Shown here one piece after another: positions 16,964 to 28,216 of a stretch of DNA of 64,000 nucleotides. How positions within the stretch are numbered: the first letter of the stretch is position 1; every line of letters begins with the position of its first letter. Source of the stretch: an uncultured cyanobacterium. GTDB lineage: Bacteria > Cyanobacteriota > Cyanobacteriia > PCC-6307 > Cyanobiaceae. Made by a program: the position numbers and the translations under genes. The notes beneath the pieces were generated by a model. That model did not search any database and had not been told where the DNA came from. It saw nothing but the letters and a program-made list of their open reading frames with translations. The stretch spans positions 124,001-188,000 of the forward strand of contig CAIQIA010000007.1 of assembly GCA_903871775.1 (NCBI GenBank). The letters run 5' to 3'.

Positions 16964-17922
16964 GGCACCAGCTCCCGCAGGGCCAGGCCCAGGGGACGCA
17001 GCAGCCGCTCGGGCGCCGGCGCCTCAAAGGCGTCATCAACCACCACGGCCGGATGGGCCAGGGGATCGGCGGGCCGCAGCTCCCAGCCCCGGGGCGCCCG
17101 CGGCAGCACCGTCACCCCATCGGCGTCGTGCACCAGCCACCCCAGCACCGCCGTGGCCCAGCCCGGATCGCGGCGCTGCAGCGCCACCGCCAGCTGCTCC
17201 AGCCAGGGCGTCAGGGCCTCGGCATCGACACCATCCACCACCGCATCGACCAGCGGGGCTTCGTCGTTCCACAGCAGCAGACGGCTGCTACCCAGCTGCG
17301 GCCGCAGCTCGAGCAACCCACCCCGGGGCGGATCGAGCGGCGTCACCAGCGCCCGTCGGGCCGCACACAGCTCGGGTTCGAGGCCATGCAGCTCGAGCCC
17401 CGCCCCGGCGAACATCAGCAGCCAGCGCTCGAGGGTCGGCCGGGGCAGGCAGGCCAGGGCCCAGCCGTCGGGCAGCGGCAGCGGCGCCAGGGCGAGCTCG
17501 TGGTCGGCCAGGGGGGGCAGCCCATCGGGCTGCAGCCGCAACCAGTCGCCCAGGGCCTCGGGATCGGCGGCGGCCTGCAGATCGGGCGGCAGCAGCAGCG
17601 TTCGCACGGGGGCCGCCGCCGCCGACAGCACCGCCGATCCGCCAGGCACCGCCGGCAACCCGCCCTGCAGCAGCAGATCACCGAGCAGATCGCCGAGGGC
17701 ATCGCCCAGTTCAGGGGATCCATCGCGGCTGATGCCCGGCGGCAACGGCGCCTCGAGCCAGGCCAGCAGCCGCAGCCGCGGGTCTTCGCGGCGCACCACC
17801 AGCACCTCGAGGCGGTCATCGGCCAACGCAAGGCTGAGCCGTTCGCGCTGGAACGGCCGCACCAGTTCGTTGCGCAGGGGCGCGATCCGGTCGGCCAGGT
17901 TCTGCACGAAACCGGCGACCAA
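16960..17922 (-). CDS. pilM: Divergent PilM-like type IV pilus protein
   Basis: A 320-residue soluble protein in the position of pilM, the actin-like cytoplasmic partner of PilN. Similarity to the PilM/FtsA fold is weak but visible in ERLSLALADDRLEVLVVRRE near the N-terminus and in the long alternating strand/helix pattern. Assignment rests mainly on operon order. The reading frame opens with TTG 17922; GTG 17908 is a possible alternative. It is 36 bases downstream of pyrD and overlaps pilN by four bases, so the pilus operon may be transcribed from the rnhA-pyrD side. Confidence 0.65.
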   Translation of the reverse strand: MVAGFVQNLADRIAPLRNELVRPFQRERLSLALADDRLEVLVVRREDPRLRLLAWLEAPLPPGISRDGSPELGDALGDLLGDLLLQGGLPAVPGGSAVLSAAAAPVRTLLLPPDLQAAADPEALGDWLRLQPDGLPPLADHELALAPLPLPDGWALACLPRPTLERWLLMFAGAGLELHGLEPELCAARRALVTPLDPPRGGLLELRPQLGSSRLLLWNDEAPLVDAVVDGVDAEALTPWLEQLAVALQRRDPGWATAVLGWLVHDADGVTVLPRAPRGWELRPADPLAHPAVVVDDAFEAPAPERLLRPLGLALRELVP

Positions 17923-17958
17923 GGCGCTGGCAGGGGCTGTGCCGAGGCTAGGTGGGCC

Positions 17959-19134
17959 TCAGGCCTCCCGCCAGGGCAGCTCGCAACCCACCGCCGCCGC
18001 CAGCGACGGCAGGCCATGGCGGTCGAGCTGCTGCTGCAGACCCTCGAGCACCCGAGGCACCAGCTCTGGGCCGCGGTAAATCCAGCCCGTGTAGAGCTGC
18101 ACCAGGCTGGCCCCGGCGGCGATGCGCTCCCAGGCCGCCTGGGCGCTGTCGATGCCGCCGACCCCGATCAGCGGCAGCCCGGGGCCGGCCGAGGCGCGCA
18201 ACCGCCGCAGCACCGCCAGGGCCCGCGGCCGCAGGGGGGCCCCGCTGAGGCCGCCGGGCTCGTCGGCGAGGCAGCGACCCGTCTGGAGCAGCCGCCGCTG
18301 CTCCAGCCCCAGGCGATCCAGGCTGGTGTTGGTGGCAATCACCCCCGCAAGCCCCTCCTCGAAGGCCAGGCTCACCACCGCGTCGAGGGCGTCATCCGCC
18401 AGATCGGGGGCGATCTTGACCAGCATCGGCGGACAGGCGGGCTGCTGCCGCAGCCGTTCCACCAGCCGCCGCAGCGGGGCGTCGTCCTGCAGCTCCCGCA
18501 GGCCAGGGGTGTTCGGTGATGACACGTTGATCACCACGTAATCGGCCAGCGGCGCCAGGGCCGCCAGCGAGCGGGCGTAGTCGTCGGGGGCCTGCTCGAG
18601 GGGGGTGCTGCGCGACTTGCCGAGGTTCAGCCCCAGCACCGCCGGCCGCTGGCCCGGTGGCGGCAGCGCCTGGGCCAGCAACCCCTGCCGGACCGCCTCG
18701 GCCCCGAGGTTGTTGAAGCCCATGCGGTTGAGGGCCGCCTGCTCGCGGGCCAGGCGGAACAGCCGCGGCCGCGGGTTGCCCTCCTGGGGCAGGGCCGTGA
18801 CGGTGCCCAGTTCGGCGAAGCCGAACCCGAACAGATGCCACACCCCCGCCGCCACACCGTTCTTGTCGAACCCTGCGGCCAGGCCCACGGGATTGCTGAA
18901 GTGGCAGCCGAAGAGGGTCTGGGCCAGGCGGGCATCCGAACGCTGCAGGCGGCTGGCGAGGGCCGCGATCGGCAGCCGCAGCAGGGGGTTGTGGCGGCGA
19001 CGGCTGAGGCTGGCCAGGGCCTGCAGGCTCATCTGGCTCAACCATTCGGCGTCTGCGCCGTCGTCACGGGCCAGCCAGGGGCCCAGCAGACGCTGCCAGC
19101 CGTCGGCCGGTGGTGGCAGGGGGGTGAGGGTCAT
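17959..19134 (-). CDS. pyrD: Quinone-dependent (class 2) dihydroorotate dehydrogenase
   Basis: A 391-residue membrane-associated flavoprotein that oxidises dihydroorotate to orotate in pyrimidine synthesis, passing electrons to quinone. Features are [45 protein letters not shown] with the class 2 catalytic Ser, [19 protein letters not shown], and the FMN phosphate-binding LIGVGGIDS. An amphipathic N-terminal extension of about 60 residues, absent from class 1, supports class 2. The start is ATG 19134, which overlaps the stop of rnhA. Confidence 0.95.
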   Translation of the reverse strand: MTLTPLPPPADGWQRLLGPWLARDDGADAEWLSQMSLQALASLSRRRHNPLLRLPIAALASRLQRSDARLAQTLFGCHFSNPVGLAAGFDKNGVAAGVWHLFGFGFAELGTVTALPQEGNPRPRLFRLAREQAALNRMGFNNLGAEAVRQGLLAQALPPPGQRPAVLGLNLGKSRSTPLEQAPDDYARSLAALAPLADYVVINVSSPNTPGLRELQDDAPLRRLVERLRQQPACPPMLVKIAPDLADDALDAVVSLAFEEGLAGVIATNTSLDRLGLEQRRLLQTGRCLADEPGGLSGAPLRPRALAVLRRLRASAGPGLPLIGVGGIDSAQAAWERIAAGASLVQLYTGWIYRGPELVPRVLEGLQQQLDRHGLPSLAAAVGCELPWREA

Positions 19135-19859
19135 GGCGGAGAAGACCGCAGACGCCAGCGGCCCTCCCCGAGGGGTTCGACCTGCCAGTCGCGCCAGCGC
19201 CACGGCTCCTGGCGCTGCTCCAGCCGGCTCAGGGGCTGCTCGACCAGCTGGGCCAGTTCCACCAGGCTGAGGCCATAGCCACCGCTGGCCAGGCGATCGG
19301 CCAGCTCCAGCCGGCTGAGCAGCCGCTGCAGCGATGGCGGTGCCCCATCGGCCGGCGGATCGGTGGGCGGATCGGTGGGCGGCGGCGCCGGAGGGGGCTG
19401 CTGGCCGCGGCTCCAGGCCACGGCGAGGGCATCGCAGCGTTCGTTGTCGGGATCACCGTTGTGGCCCCGCACATGCTCGAGGGTCACCCCCGGCAGGCGG
19501 GCGGCATCGAGGGCCTCCCAGAGGTCCCGGTTGAGCACCGGCGACCCGGAGGCCGTGCGCCAGCCCTTGCGTTTCCAGCCGTTGATCCAACGGCTGAAGC
19601 CATCGATCAGGTAACGGCTGTCGGTGCGGATGCGCAGATCGGGCGACCGCGGCAGGTCCTGCAGGCGCTGCAGCAGCGCCAGGCAGGCCGTCAGCTCCAT
19701 GCGGTTGTTGGTGGTGCTGGGGTCGGCACCGCCCAGCTCTTCGACGCTGCCGTCGTCGAAGCGCAGCAGACACCCCCAGCCGCCCGGGCCCGGGTTGCCG
19801 CTGCAGGCGCCATCACAGGCGGCGGCCACCACCACGGGTTGACGAGGGTCATCGGCCAT
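19131..19859 (-). CDS. rnhA: Ribonuclease HI with C-terminal extension
   Basis: A 242-residue protein. Residues 1-155 form a complete RNase HI domain that cleaves RNA in RNA/DNA hybrids: Asp in [16 protein letters not shown], Glu in [13 protein letters not shown], Asp in [13 protein letters not shown], and the final Asp in [13 protein letters not shown] Pro-rich linker (about 158-172) leads to an extra C-terminal domain of about 70 residues ([18 protein letters not shown] and [18 protein letters not shown]). Typical bacterial RNase HI ends near residue 155, so the extension is an addition of unknown role. The stop overlaps pyrD (ATGA). Confidence 0.93.
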   Translation of the reverse strand: MADDPRQPVVVAAACDGACSGNPGPGGWGCLLRFDDGSVEELGGADPSTTNNRMELTACLALLQRLQDLPRSPDLRIRTDSRYLIDGFSRWINGWKRKGWRTASGSPVLNRDLWEALDAARLPGVTLEHVRGHNGDPDNERCDALAVAWSRGQQPPPAPPPTDPPTDPPADGAPPSLQRLLSRLELADRLASGGYGLSLVELAQLVEQPLSRLEQRQEPWRWRDWQVEPLGEGRWRLRSSPP

Positions 19860-19952
19860 GGGCCGACCCTACCCACCCGGCCAGCCCTCGGCCGCCCGGG
19901 CAACCGTCCACCAGGGGGCTGGCAATTTTTCGCCGAAGGAATAGTTTGATCT

Positions 19953-20047
19953 TGTGTGAGGAGAGCTGAAGACGTCAGGGTCGAAACAAGGCAAGACTCC
20001 TGAGCTGTCATCAGCCCATTCCGCCCCGCTTCGCGGGGCTTTTTTTT
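19953..20047 (+). ncRNA. Candidate small RNA between rnhA and rplL
   Basis: On the forward strand, where no gene lies nearby, a strong intrinsic terminator (20023-20047) ends a stretch with several possible stems: AGGAG near 19960 can pair with CTCCT near 20000, and CTGA/TCAG flanks AGACG. A CGAAACAAGG element falls in the predicted open region. A TAGTTT hexamer at 19942-19947 could be a -10 box. The layout resembles the cyanobacterial Yfr2 family of small RNAs, which carries a GGAAACA loop before a terminator, but the core differs in its second base, so family membership is not claimed. The 5' end is approximate. Confidence 0.45.
20023..20047 (+). terminator. Strong intrinsic terminator, forward strand
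   Basis: GCCCCGC (20023-20029), a three-base TTC loop and GCGGGGC (20033-20039) form a perfect seven-base-pair GC stem, followed directly by eight Ts (20040-20047). No forward-strand protein gene precedes it within the window's nearest 7 kb, so it most likely ends the candidate small RNA. Confidence 0.85.
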
Positions 20048-20093
20048 GCCCGCCCACGGCCGGTCCCGGGCCAGGCCGCAGCAGGTGTGCCAC

Positions 20094-20117
20094 AAAAAAC
20101 CCCCGCCGCAGCGGGGG
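20094..20117 (-). terminator. Intrinsic terminator of the rplJ-rplL transcript
   Basis: Read on the minus strand, CCCCCGC (20117-20111) pairs with GCGGGGG (20106-20100) around a four-base loop and is followed by six Ts (20099-20094). It lies 26 bases beyond the rplL stop codon, the expected place to end the ribosomal-protein operon. Confidence 0.85.
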
Positions 20118-20142
20118 TGAATGGCGCAGGCGCGTCAGAGGG

Positions 20143-20526
20143 TCACTTGATGGTGACCTTGCCGCCGGCCTCTTCGATGGACTTCTTGAGCTCCTCGGCG
20201 GCCTCCTTGGCGATGCCCTCCTTGACGGGCGTGGGGGCCGACTCGACGAGGGTCTTGGCCTCGGCCAGACCCAGGCCGGTGGCTTCGCGCACCGCCTTGA
20301 GCACCTTGATCTTGGCGGCGGCATCGAAGCCGTCGAGGATGACGTCGAATTCGGTCTTCTCTTCGACGGCCTCAGCGGCGGCGGCAGGGGCGGCCATCAT
20401 CACGGCGCCGGCGGAGGCGGCAGCGGACACGCCGAAGGCCTCTTCGATCTGCTTGACGAGCTCGGAAGCTTCGAGAAGCGTGAGGGTCTTGAGGGATTCG
20501 AGAATCTGGTCGGTCTTGGCAGACAT
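20143..20526 (-). CDS. rplL: 50S ribosomal protein L7/L12
   Basis: A 127-residue protein forming the flexible stalk that recruits translation factors. The N-terminal dimerisation domain ([18 protein letters not shown]) joins an Ala-rich hinge (about residues 37-54) and the conserved C-terminal domain ([20 protein letters not shown], then [20 protein letters not shown]). It is 36 bases after rplJ and followed by an intrinsic terminator. Confidence 0.98.
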   Translation of the reverse strand: MSAKTDQILESLKTLTLLEASELVKQIEEAFGVSAAASAGAVMMAAPAAAAEAVEEKTEFDVILDGFDAAAKIKVLKAVREATGLGLAEAKTLVESAPTPVKEGIAKEAAEELKKSIEEAGGKVTIK

Positions 20527-20562
20527 GGCAGGAAAAGCAACAGAACGGTGAAACGGGAGTCG

Positions 20563-21090
20563 TCAGCTGGCGCCGCCTTCGGCGTGCTGCTTGAGGGCCC
20601 GGGCGAGGCCGGAGGGAACCTCGTTGATGCCGACGGCCACCTTGGTGGCGACGGCGTTGATCGCTCCGGCGATCTGGGCGATGAGCACCTCCCGGGTGGG
20701 GAGATCACCGATGGCCTTGATGTCGTCCTGGCTGAGAAGACGCCCCTCGAAGAGGCCCCCCTTCAGTTCCGACTTCTTGCTGTCCTTCTGGAAGGACTGC
20801 ACCGCCTTGACGGCACCGCCGACATCGCCCCTGACGAGCACGAAGGCATTGGTGCCGCTGAGCAGCGGATCAAGGTTGGCCCAGTCGCTGTCGCCCTCGA
20901 TGGCGCGGCGCATCAAGGTGTTTTTGGTCACCTTGCAGACGCCGTTGGCCGCAGCCAGACGACCACGCAGGTCGCCCATCTCCTTGATGGAGAGGCCTTG
21001 GTAATCGAGAACGAGAGCCATCGCGGCTCCATCGAGCAGCTCCTTGAGCTCCTCGACGATCTGTTGCTTGTCCTTCAGTGAGCGGCCCAT
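20563..21090 (-). CDS. rplJ: 50S ribosomal protein L10
   Basis: A 175-residue protein that anchors L7/L12 dimers to the ribosome. It begins [20 protein letters not shown] and carries [16 protein letters not shown] and [13 protein letters not shown]. In most bacteria it also represses its own operon by binding an mRNA leader. The start is ATG 21090; upstream in-frame codons are not family-like. It follows a 283-base leader region after rplA. Confidence 0.97.
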   Translation of the reverse strand: MGRSLKDKQQIVEELKELLDGAAMALVLDYQGLSIKEMGDLRGRLAAANGVCKVTKNTLMRRAIEGDSDWANLDPLLSGTNAFVLVRGDVGGAVKAVQSFQKDSKKSELKGGLFEGRLLSQDDIKAIGDLPTREVLIAQIAGAINAVATKVAVGINEVPSGLARALKQHAEGGAS

Positions 21091-21099
21091 GGTTCGGTA

Positions 21100-21300
21100 C
21101 GGATCGGAAGAACAAGCGGGCATTGCGAACCGTCAACAGGCCGCAACACCGATCCGCACCCGCTGGGCGGGTGAATCGTTGCGCAGGCCTCGGCAGGGTT
21201 TATGGGCCAGTCGGCGGTGAAACACCAGCGGCTGAACACACCTGCTGTCTTCGGCGGGGGCAACCGCGATCCCCTCAGGCCAGGCCGGGGGAGATCGCGG
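21100..21300 (-). promoter_or_regulatory. Ribosomal L10 leader upstream of rplJ
   Basis: The 283 bases between rplA and rplJ are too long for a simple spacer and contain on the minus strand CCGAAGACAGCAGGTG (about 21256-21239), the conserved sequence of the L10 leader, where L10 or L10-L7/L12 binds to repress translation. A long stem (CCGCGATC at 21264-21271 with GATCGCGG at 21293-21300) lies immediately 5' of it. Extent is approximate; assignment rests on the motif, the position and the known autoregulation of the operon. Confidence 0.6.
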
Positions 21301-21373
21301 TCGTCCTGGGCGCAAGGCCCAATCCAGGACACCCTGGAATCCATCACCCTATCAGGTGATGGTCACGGCAGGA

Positions 21374-22081
21374 TCAACCCTCGAACTTGAGGTCCTGCAG
21401 CGCCGTCACATCCACCTCCACCGAGGGGCCCATGGTCGAGGTGATGTAGAGGCTGCGCCAGTAGCGGCCTTTGGCACCGCTGGGCTTGTTGCGGTCCACG
21501 GTCTCCTGGACGGCCTTGAGGTTCTCGAGCAGATCATCGGCGCTGAAGCTGGCCTTGCCGAACTGCACGTGCACGATGCCGCTGCGGTCGGCACGGAACT
21601 CGAGTTTGCCGGCCTTGAATTCGGTGATGGCGCCGACGATGTCGGTGGTGACCGTGCCCGTCTTGGGGTTGGGCATCAGACCGCGGGGACCGAGCACCCG
21701 ACCGAGCTTCGCCACCTTGGGCATCATGTCGGGGGTGGCGATCAGCAGGTCGAAGTCCATGGCGCCACCGGCGATGGTCTCGACGAGGTCTTCATCGCCC
21801 ACCAGATCGGCGCCGCCGGCCTTGGCCTCGGCCACCTTCTCACCGCGGGTGATGACGGCGATGCGGATGGTGCGACCGGTGCCCTTGGGCAGCACCACGG
21901 TGGTGCGCAGCTGCTGGTCGGTGTATTTGGGGTCGATGCCCAGGCGGGCATGGGCCTCGAGGGTTTCATCGAACTTCGCCGTGGCGTTGCTCTTCACCAG
22001 CGCCACCGCCTCGAGGGGCGAATAGGCGCGGGGTTCGATGACGGCCTGGGCGGCCTTGAAGCGTTTGGAGATGGTCTTCAT
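21374..22081 (-). CDS. rplA: 50S ribosomal protein L1
   Basis: A 235-residue ribosomal protein of the L1 stalk. It has [20 protein letters not shown], the linker [32 protein letters not shown] and [16 protein letters not shown], all typical of L1. In many bacteria L1 also represses the rplK-rplA message. It lies 73 bases after rplK. Confidence 0.98.
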   Translation of the reverse strand: MKTISKRFKAAQAVIEPRAYSPLEAVALVKSNATAKFDETLEAHARLGIDPKYTDQQLRTTVVLPKGTGRTIRIAVITRGEKVAEAKAGGADLVGDEDLVETIAGGAMDFDLLIATPDMMPKVAKLGRVLGPRGLMPNPKTGTVTTDIVGAITEFKAGKLEFRADRSGIVHVQFGKASFSADDLLENLKAVQETVDRNKPSGAKGRYWRSLYITSTMGPSVEVDVTALQDLKFEG

Positions 22082-22154
22082 GGGATCAAGGGGTGCAGAC
22101 GAAGGCGGAGCCTTCTCCCCCGGCAGAGGAACAGGATGGATGGAGCGGACGGGA

Positions 22155-22580
22155 TCAGTCGTTCACGGCCACGCCCATGTTGCGGGCGGTGCCTTCGATG
22201 ATCCGCATGGCGGACTCGACGCTGGTGCAGTTCAGGTCGGGGAGCTTCGTCTTGGCGATCTCCTCGAGCTGGGCGCGGCTGATGGAGCCGACACTGTCCT
22301 TCGACGACTTGGCGGAGCCTTTCTCGATGCCAGCCGCCTTGCTGATCAGCACGGAAGCGGGCGGAGTCTTGGTGATGAAGGTGAAACTGCGGTCTTCGAA
22401 GACCGAAATCTCCACCGGAATCACATAGCCCGCCTTCTCCTGGGTGCGGGCGTTGTACTCCTTGCAGAACGCCATGATATTGACCCCGTGCTGACCGAGG
22501 GCAGGGCCCACGGGTGGCGCCGGGTTTGCCTTGCCGGCCTGGAGGGCCAGCTTGATGACGGCAACGACTTTCTTGGCCAT
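22155..22580 (-). CDS. rplK: 50S ribosomal protein L11
   Basis: A 141-residue protein at the base of the L7/L12 stalk, near the GTPase-associated centre. It begins [20 protein letters not shown] and has [19 protein letters not shown] and the RNA-binding domain ending [17 protein letters not shown]. The ATG at 22580 gives the expected length. It follows nusG after 103 bases that contain a GC-rich hairpin without a U-run. Confidence 0.98.
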   Translation of the reverse strand: MAKKVVAVIKLALQAGKANPAPPVGPALGQHGVNIMAFCKEYNARTQEKAGYVIPVEISVFEDRSFTFITKTPPASVLISKAAGIEKGSAKSSKDSVGSISRAQLEEIAKTKLPDLNCTSVESAMRIIEGTARNMGVAVND

Positions 22581-22683
22581 CGGACGGTGACACGGAACGG
22601 TGCTGCGGAAGCCCCTGGGGGCGCCGGGACGGCACAAGGCCGTCGATGGCCGCCCCCCGCAGCGGGGCGGCCCCGGTGGCAAG

Positions 22684-23364
22684 TCAGTTGTCCTTGCTGA
22701 TCTGGGTGAACTCGAGCTCGACGGGGGTCTCCCGGCCGAAGATCGACAGCAGAGCCTTGAGCTTGCTGCGATCGCCCGAGATTTCGATGACCTCGCCCTG
22801 GAAGTCCTTGAACGGTCCGGCGGTGACGGTGATGCTGTCGCCCTCGGACAGGTCGACCTTGACCACGGGCTTCTTCTCCTGGGCCCGCTTGAAGATGCGG
22901 TTGACCTCGCTGGTGCTCAGGGGTCGGGGGCGGATGCGGCCCCGGACGCGACCGGTGGTGCGACGCTCCTCATGGCCGACGAAGTTGATGACGTTGGGCG
23001 TGCTGCGCACCGCCTGCTCGGTGTCCTCATCCATGACCATGCGGATCAGCACATAACCGGGGAAGACCTTTTCTTCACTGCTCTGGCGGGAGCCGTCCTT
23101 CTTGATCTTGACCGCCGGCGTCTGGGGGATCTCGATCTCGAGGATCCGGTTCGACACCCCCAGGGTCACCGCCCGCTGCTCGAGGGTGGCCTTGACCTTC
23201 TTCTCGCAGCTCGACGCCACCTGCACGGCATACCAGCGGGCCACGGCCGGGCGCGCCGCCCCCTCCTCGTCGATCGCCGGAGCCTGGGCATCGGCGGGCG
23301 CCTCGGGGGGGAGGTCGATCAGCTCGTCGGGATCGGACACGGTGGGGAAGACGGAATCAGTCAA
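22684..23364 (-). CDS. nusG: Transcription termination/antitermination protein NusG
   Basis: A 226-residue protein. After a cyanobacterial-type acidic N-terminal extension (about residues 1-42) comes the NGN domain ([20 protein letters not shown], and [12 protein letters not shown]) and then the KOW domain ([18 protein letters not shown]) at about 170-190. NusG couples RNA polymerase to ribosomes and Rho. It overlaps secE by four bases, the usual secE-nusG-rplK order. Confidence 0.96.
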   Translation of the reverse strand: MTDSVFPTVSDPDELIDLPPEAPADAQAPAIDEEGAARPAVARWYAVQVASSCEKKVKATLEQRAVTLGVSNRILEIEIPQTPAVKIKKDGSRQSSEEKVFPGYVLIRMVMDEDTEQAVRSTPNVINFVGHEERRTTGRVRGRIRPRPLSTSEVNRIFKRAQEKKPVVKVDLSEGDSITVTAGPFKDFQGEVIEISGDRSKLKALLSIFGRETPVELEFTQISKDN

Positions 23365-23660
23365 CGGAAGATGGCCCTGGACAGCCAGTGGAAGAAGCGA
23401 TCAAGGGAGGCGATGGCCGCCGCCGACAGGGTCACCATCAGCAGGACCGCCAGCGATTCGCTGATCAGCTGCTGGCGGCTGGGCCACACGACGCGCTGCA
23501 GTTCGGCGAGGGTGGCCTCGACCGGGTTGGCCGGAGGAGGGGCCTGGGGCGACGGTGGCGGTCCGCCGGCCGCCGGGGCCTCGGCCACCGCTCCCGGATC
23601 GAGGAGAGTCCCCTCGGGGGCGCTGGGCTCACCAGGTTTGTTGGGCTGGCTGAAGACCAC
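23361..23660 (-). CDS. secE: Preprotein translocase subunit SecE
   Basis: A 99-residue protein with a Pro-rich N-terminal region (about residues 8-45), the conserved amphipathic helix ELQRVVWPSRQQLISES, and one transmembrane helix (about 68-88). SecE stabilises SecY in the protein-conducting channel. It starts with GTG at 23660; no better start is in frame. The long disordered N-terminus is longer than in many bacteria. Confidence 0.92.
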   Translation of the reverse strand: MVFSQPNKPGEPSAPEGTLLDPGAVAEAPAAGGPPPSPQAPPPANPVEATLAELQRVVWPSRQQLISESLAVLLMVTLSAAAIASLDRFFHWLSRAIFR

Positions 23661-23695
23661 AGGACCCCGCGCAGGTACAGCGACAAACGAACACC

Positions 23696-26353
23696 CTACA
23701 GAATGGGCTGGAAGCGGGGCTGTTCGTCGACGAGGCGCACCGCCACACCACGGGCGCCGCTGAAGCGGTCTTCGAGCAGTTCGGTGGCCAGCGGATTCTC
23801 GAGGGCGCGGCGCAGCAGGCGCCGCAGGGGCCGGGCGCCGTACTCAGGGTCATAGGCCTCGCGCGCCAACCAGGCCACCACCGGCTCTTCAACTGCGAGG
23901 GTCAGCCCCTGCTCGCGCAGCAATTCCGCCAGGCCCTCCAGCTGCAGCCGCACGATCGGCTCGAGATCGGCCGGGGCCAGCGGCCGGAAGCAGATGCGTT
24001 CGTCGATGCGGTTGAGAAACTCGGGGCGGAACTGCTCCAGCAGGCTGCGCTCGACGGCCGCCTCCAGGGCCGCCCGGTCCCCGTCGCGGCCGTGCCCCAG
24101 GATCGCCCGGCTGGCCAGGTTGCTGGTCATCACCACCACCGTCTGGCGGAAATCGACGCTGCGGCCCTGGGAATCGGTGAGGCGCCCATCGTCGAGCACC
24201 TGCAGCAGCAGGTTGAACACATCCGGGTGGGCCTTCTCGACCTCATCGAGCAGCACCACGGCGTAGGGGCGCCGCCGCACCGCCTCGGTGAGCTGGCCGC
24301 CCTCCTCGTACCCCACATAGCCCGGAGGGGCACCGATCAGACGGGCCACGGCGTTGCGCTCCATGAACTCCGACATGTCGAGGCGCACCAACGCCTCCTC
24401 CTCGTCGAACAGGGCCGCCGCCAGGGTGCGGGCCAGTTCTGTCTTGCCGACACCGGTGGGGCCCAGGAACAGAAACGACCCCACCGGTCGGCGCGGATCC
24501 TTCATGCCGGCCCGGGCCCGGCGGATCGCCGCCGCCACGGCCGCCACGGCCTCGGGCTGGCCCAGCACCTTCTCGGCCAGGCGCTGCTCCAGCTCGAGCA
24601 GCTTCTGCCGTTCCCCCGCCAGCAGGCGCTGGATGGGAATGCCGGTGGTGCGGGCCACCACATCGGCGATGTCACTGGCGCGCACCTGATCGCACAACAG
24701 CCGGTCCCCGTCGAGCAGCCGCTGCTCCAGATCCAACCGCCGGCGCTGCACGTCGTGTTCAAGCTCCACCTGCAGCCGGGCGCGCTCCTCCCAGTCGGTG
24801 AGGCGCTCGGCTTCGGCGATTGCATGGCGCAGCTCATCCTCCTGCTGCTGCAGATCCCGCAGGTCCTGCAGCTCCTGCCGCTCCCGCTGCCAGCGGTCCT
24901 GCAGCTGCTCGAGCCGGTCGAGGGCCGCGTGGCGCCGCTGCTGGCAGGCCACCCGTTCCTCCAGCGGGGCCGCCTCGGCCGCCAGCAGGGCCTGCTCGAC
25001 CCGCCGCAGCTCGAGCTCGGCGGCCTCCACCGCCGCCGGCTTCGAGGTGGCCTGCATCTTCAGCTCGGCCGCGGCCTCATCGATCAGATCGATGGCCTTG
25101 TCGGGCAGGCAGCGGTCACTGAGGTAGCGGTCGGCCAGCCTGACGGCGGCGATCAGGGCGTCGTCGCCGATGGTGACGCCATGGTGCAGCTCGTAGCGCT
25201 CCCGCACCCCCCGCAGGATCTCGAGGGATTCATCGGCCGACGGCTCGCGGATCAGCAGCTGCTGGAAACGGCGGTTGAGCACCGGATCGCGTTCGAGGCT
25301 CCGCCGGTATTCATCGATGGTGGTGGCGCCGATGCAGCGCAGCTCCCCCCGGGCGAGGGCAGGCTTGAGCACACTGCCGGCATCGGCCCCGGTGCGGTCG
25401 GCACCGCCCACCAGGGTGTGGATCTCGTCGATGAACAGCACCACCCCATCGCCGTCGCCCAGCTCCTCGAGCACCTGACGCAGGCGTTCCTCAAACTGTC
25501 CGCGGAACTTGGCCCCGGCGATCAGGGCGCCGAGGTCCAGCGACATGAGACGCCGACCCCGCAGAAAGTCGGGCACCTCCCCGGCGACGATGCGCTGGGC
25601 CAGCAGCTCAGCCAGGGCGGTCTTGCCGACCCCCGGTTCGCCGATCAGCACCGGATTGTTCTTGCTGCGGCGGCTCAGCACCTGGATCAGCCGCCGGATC
25701 TCGGCATCCCGGCCGATCACCGGGTCAAGGCGGCCCTGGCGGGCCAGGTCGGTGAGGTCGCGGGCGTACTGGTCGAGGGCGCCGGGGGGTGCCCCGGTGT
25801 CGGAAGAAACCGCGGCGGCGGTGGCGGGACCCGGGACGGCGACCGGGGCAGCGGTCGGGGTGGGGGTGGGGGCAGGGATGGGGGGAAAAGCCGCCGCAGG
25901 GGCCGCAGCGTTTAGGGCCTGCAGGATCCGCTCACGAACGCAGCCCTGGGCCCGCAGCAGGCCCCCGGCCACCCGCGGTTCGTCGGCCAGGGCCAGCAGC
26001 AGATGGCTCAGCTCGATGCGCGGCGCCCCCTGGCGCTGGCGTTCGTCATCGGCGGCGTCTAGCAGATCTTCGAGGGCATCGCCCACGTACAGCTCCCGGC
26101 CCGGCCGCGGCGGATTGGCGCTGCAGACGTCGTCGAGGGCATCGAGCAGCCGGTCGCCGTCGAGGTCGAGACGCTGCACCAGGTCCCGGCAGCGGCTGTC
26201 CTGCAGCAGCGCCTGAAACAGGTGCTCCACGTCCATCTCGGCGTGGCGCCAGCGCCGGGCCCGCTCCTCGGCATCGAGCAGCAGGTCCCAGGCCAGGTCG
26301 CCGAACCGCTCGGGTTCGCGGGTGAGGCTGAAGGCGGTGTCAGGCGGCCGCAT
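23696..26353 (-). CDS. clpB: ClpB-type AAA+ disaggregase, second-paralogue-like
   Basis: An 885-residue Hsp100 chaperone. It has an N-terminal Clp repeat domain (about residues 10-145), a Pro/Ala linker (about 148-190), AAA-1 with [10 protein letters not shown] (about 238), a coiled-coil middle domain (about 410-560), and AAA-2 with [10 protein letters not shown] (about 631) and FLNRIDERI. The middle coiled coil identifies ClpB rather than ClpC or ClpA. The N-domain is divergent from standard ClpB. The gene sits between gloA and secE, all on one strand; it begins 14 bases before the gloA stop. In cyanobacteria with two clpB genes, a divergent form like this is commonly the non-heat-inducible one, which is inference here. 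Confidence 0.85.
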   Translation of the reverse strand: MRPPDTAFSLTREPERFGDLAWDLLLDAEERARRWRHAEMDVEHLFQALLQDSRCRDLVQRLDLDGDRLLDALDDVCSANPPRPGRELYVGDALEDLLDAADDERQRQGAPRIELSHLLLALADEPRVAGGLLRAQGCVRERILQALNAAAPAAAFPPIPAPTPTPTAAPVAVPGPATAAAVSSDTGAPPGALDQYARDLTDLARQGRLDPVIGRDAEIRRLIQVLSRRSKNNPVLIGEPGVGKTALAELLAQRIVAGEVPDFLRGRRLMSLDLGALIAGAKFRGQFEERLRQVLEELGDGDGVVLFIDEIHTLVGGADRTGADAGSVLKPALARGELRCIGATTIDEYRRSLERDPVLNRRFQQLLIREPSADESLEILRGVRERYELHHGVTIGDDALIAAVRLADRYLSDRCLPDKAIDLIDEAAAELKMQATSKPAAVEAAELELRRVEQALLAAEAAPLEERVACQQRRHAALDRLEQLQDRWQRERQELQDLRDLQQQEDELRHAIAEAERLTDWEERARLQVELEHDVQRRRLDLEQRLLDGDRLLCDQVRASDIADVVARTTGIPIQRLLAGERQKLLELEQRLAEKVLGQPEAVAAVAAAIRRARAGMKDPRRPVGSFLFLGPTGVGKTELARTLAAALFDEEEALVRLDMSEFMERNAVARLIGAPPGYVGYEEGGQLTEAVRRRPYAVVLLDEVEKAHPDVFNLLLQVLDDGRLTDSQGRSVDFRQTVVVMTSNLASRAILGHGRDGDRAALEAAVERSLLEQFRPEFLNRIDERICFRPLAPADLEPIVRLQLEGLAELLREQGLTLAVEEPVVAWLAREAYDPEYGARPLRRLLRRALENPLATELLEDRFSGARGVAVRLVDEQPRFQPIL

Positions 26354-26771
26354 CGGCAGGGGGTCGGAGCTGGATCAGTTCCACCTTGTAGCCATCCGGA
26401 TCTTCGACGAAGGCGATCACGGTGCTGCCGTGCTTCATCGGGCCGGGGGGGCGGGTGACGCGGCCGCCACGGTCGGCGATGGCGGCGCAGGTGCCGTGGA
26501 TGTCGTCGACCCCGAGGGCGATATGCCCGTAGCCGCTGCCGAGCTCATAGCTGGCGGTGTCCCAGTTGTGGGTGAGCTCGATCACGGCCTGCTCGCTCTC
26601 GGGGCCATAGCCCACAAAGGCCAGGGTGAAACGGCCTTCGGGATAGTCGCGCCGGCGCAGCAGCTGCATGCCCAGCACTTCGGTGTAGAAGCGCAGGGAC
26701 CGCTCCAGGTCTCCCACCCGCAGCATGGTGTGCAACAGGCGCATCGCCGCTGTCTCGTTCGCTGCGGCCAT
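26340..26771 (-). CDS. gloA: Lactoylglutathione lyase (glyoxalase I)
   Basis: A 143-residue metalloenzyme that detoxifies methylglyoxal to S-lactoylglutathione. Metal ligands are visible: His in [13 protein letters not shown], Glu in [11 protein letters not shown], His in GYGHIALGV and Glu in [11 protein letters not shown]. The start is ATG 26771; ATG 26744 (MRLLHTML) gives the family's usual start and is an alternative. Its stop overlaps the clpB start by 14 bases, and it diverges from eno across 47 bases, so the glycolytic-related detoxifying enzyme sits beside enolase. Confidence 0.94.
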   Translation of the reverse strand: MAAANETAAMRLLHTMLRVGDLERSLRFYTEVLGMQLLRRRDYPEGRFTLAFVGYGPESEQAVIELTHNWDTASYELGSGYGHIALGVDDIHGTCAAIADRGGRVTRPPGPMKHGSTVIAFVEDPDGYKVELIQLRPPADAAA

Positions 26772-26776
26772 TGTGA

Positions 26777-28114
<1,338 letters not shown>

Positions 28115-28216
28115 GGGGCGCAGGGCCCAACCGTCCAATGCTGAACGTCGGAGCGTCGTCAGCAGCGGCAGCACCGGATGGTTGCCAGGCAACCACAGTG
28201 CGTAGCTCTCCCTTTG

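Noticed and set aside
22648-22672. GC-rich hairpin between nusG and rplK considered as a terminator
   Set aside because: It has no T-run on either strand, and the flanking genes normally form one operon.
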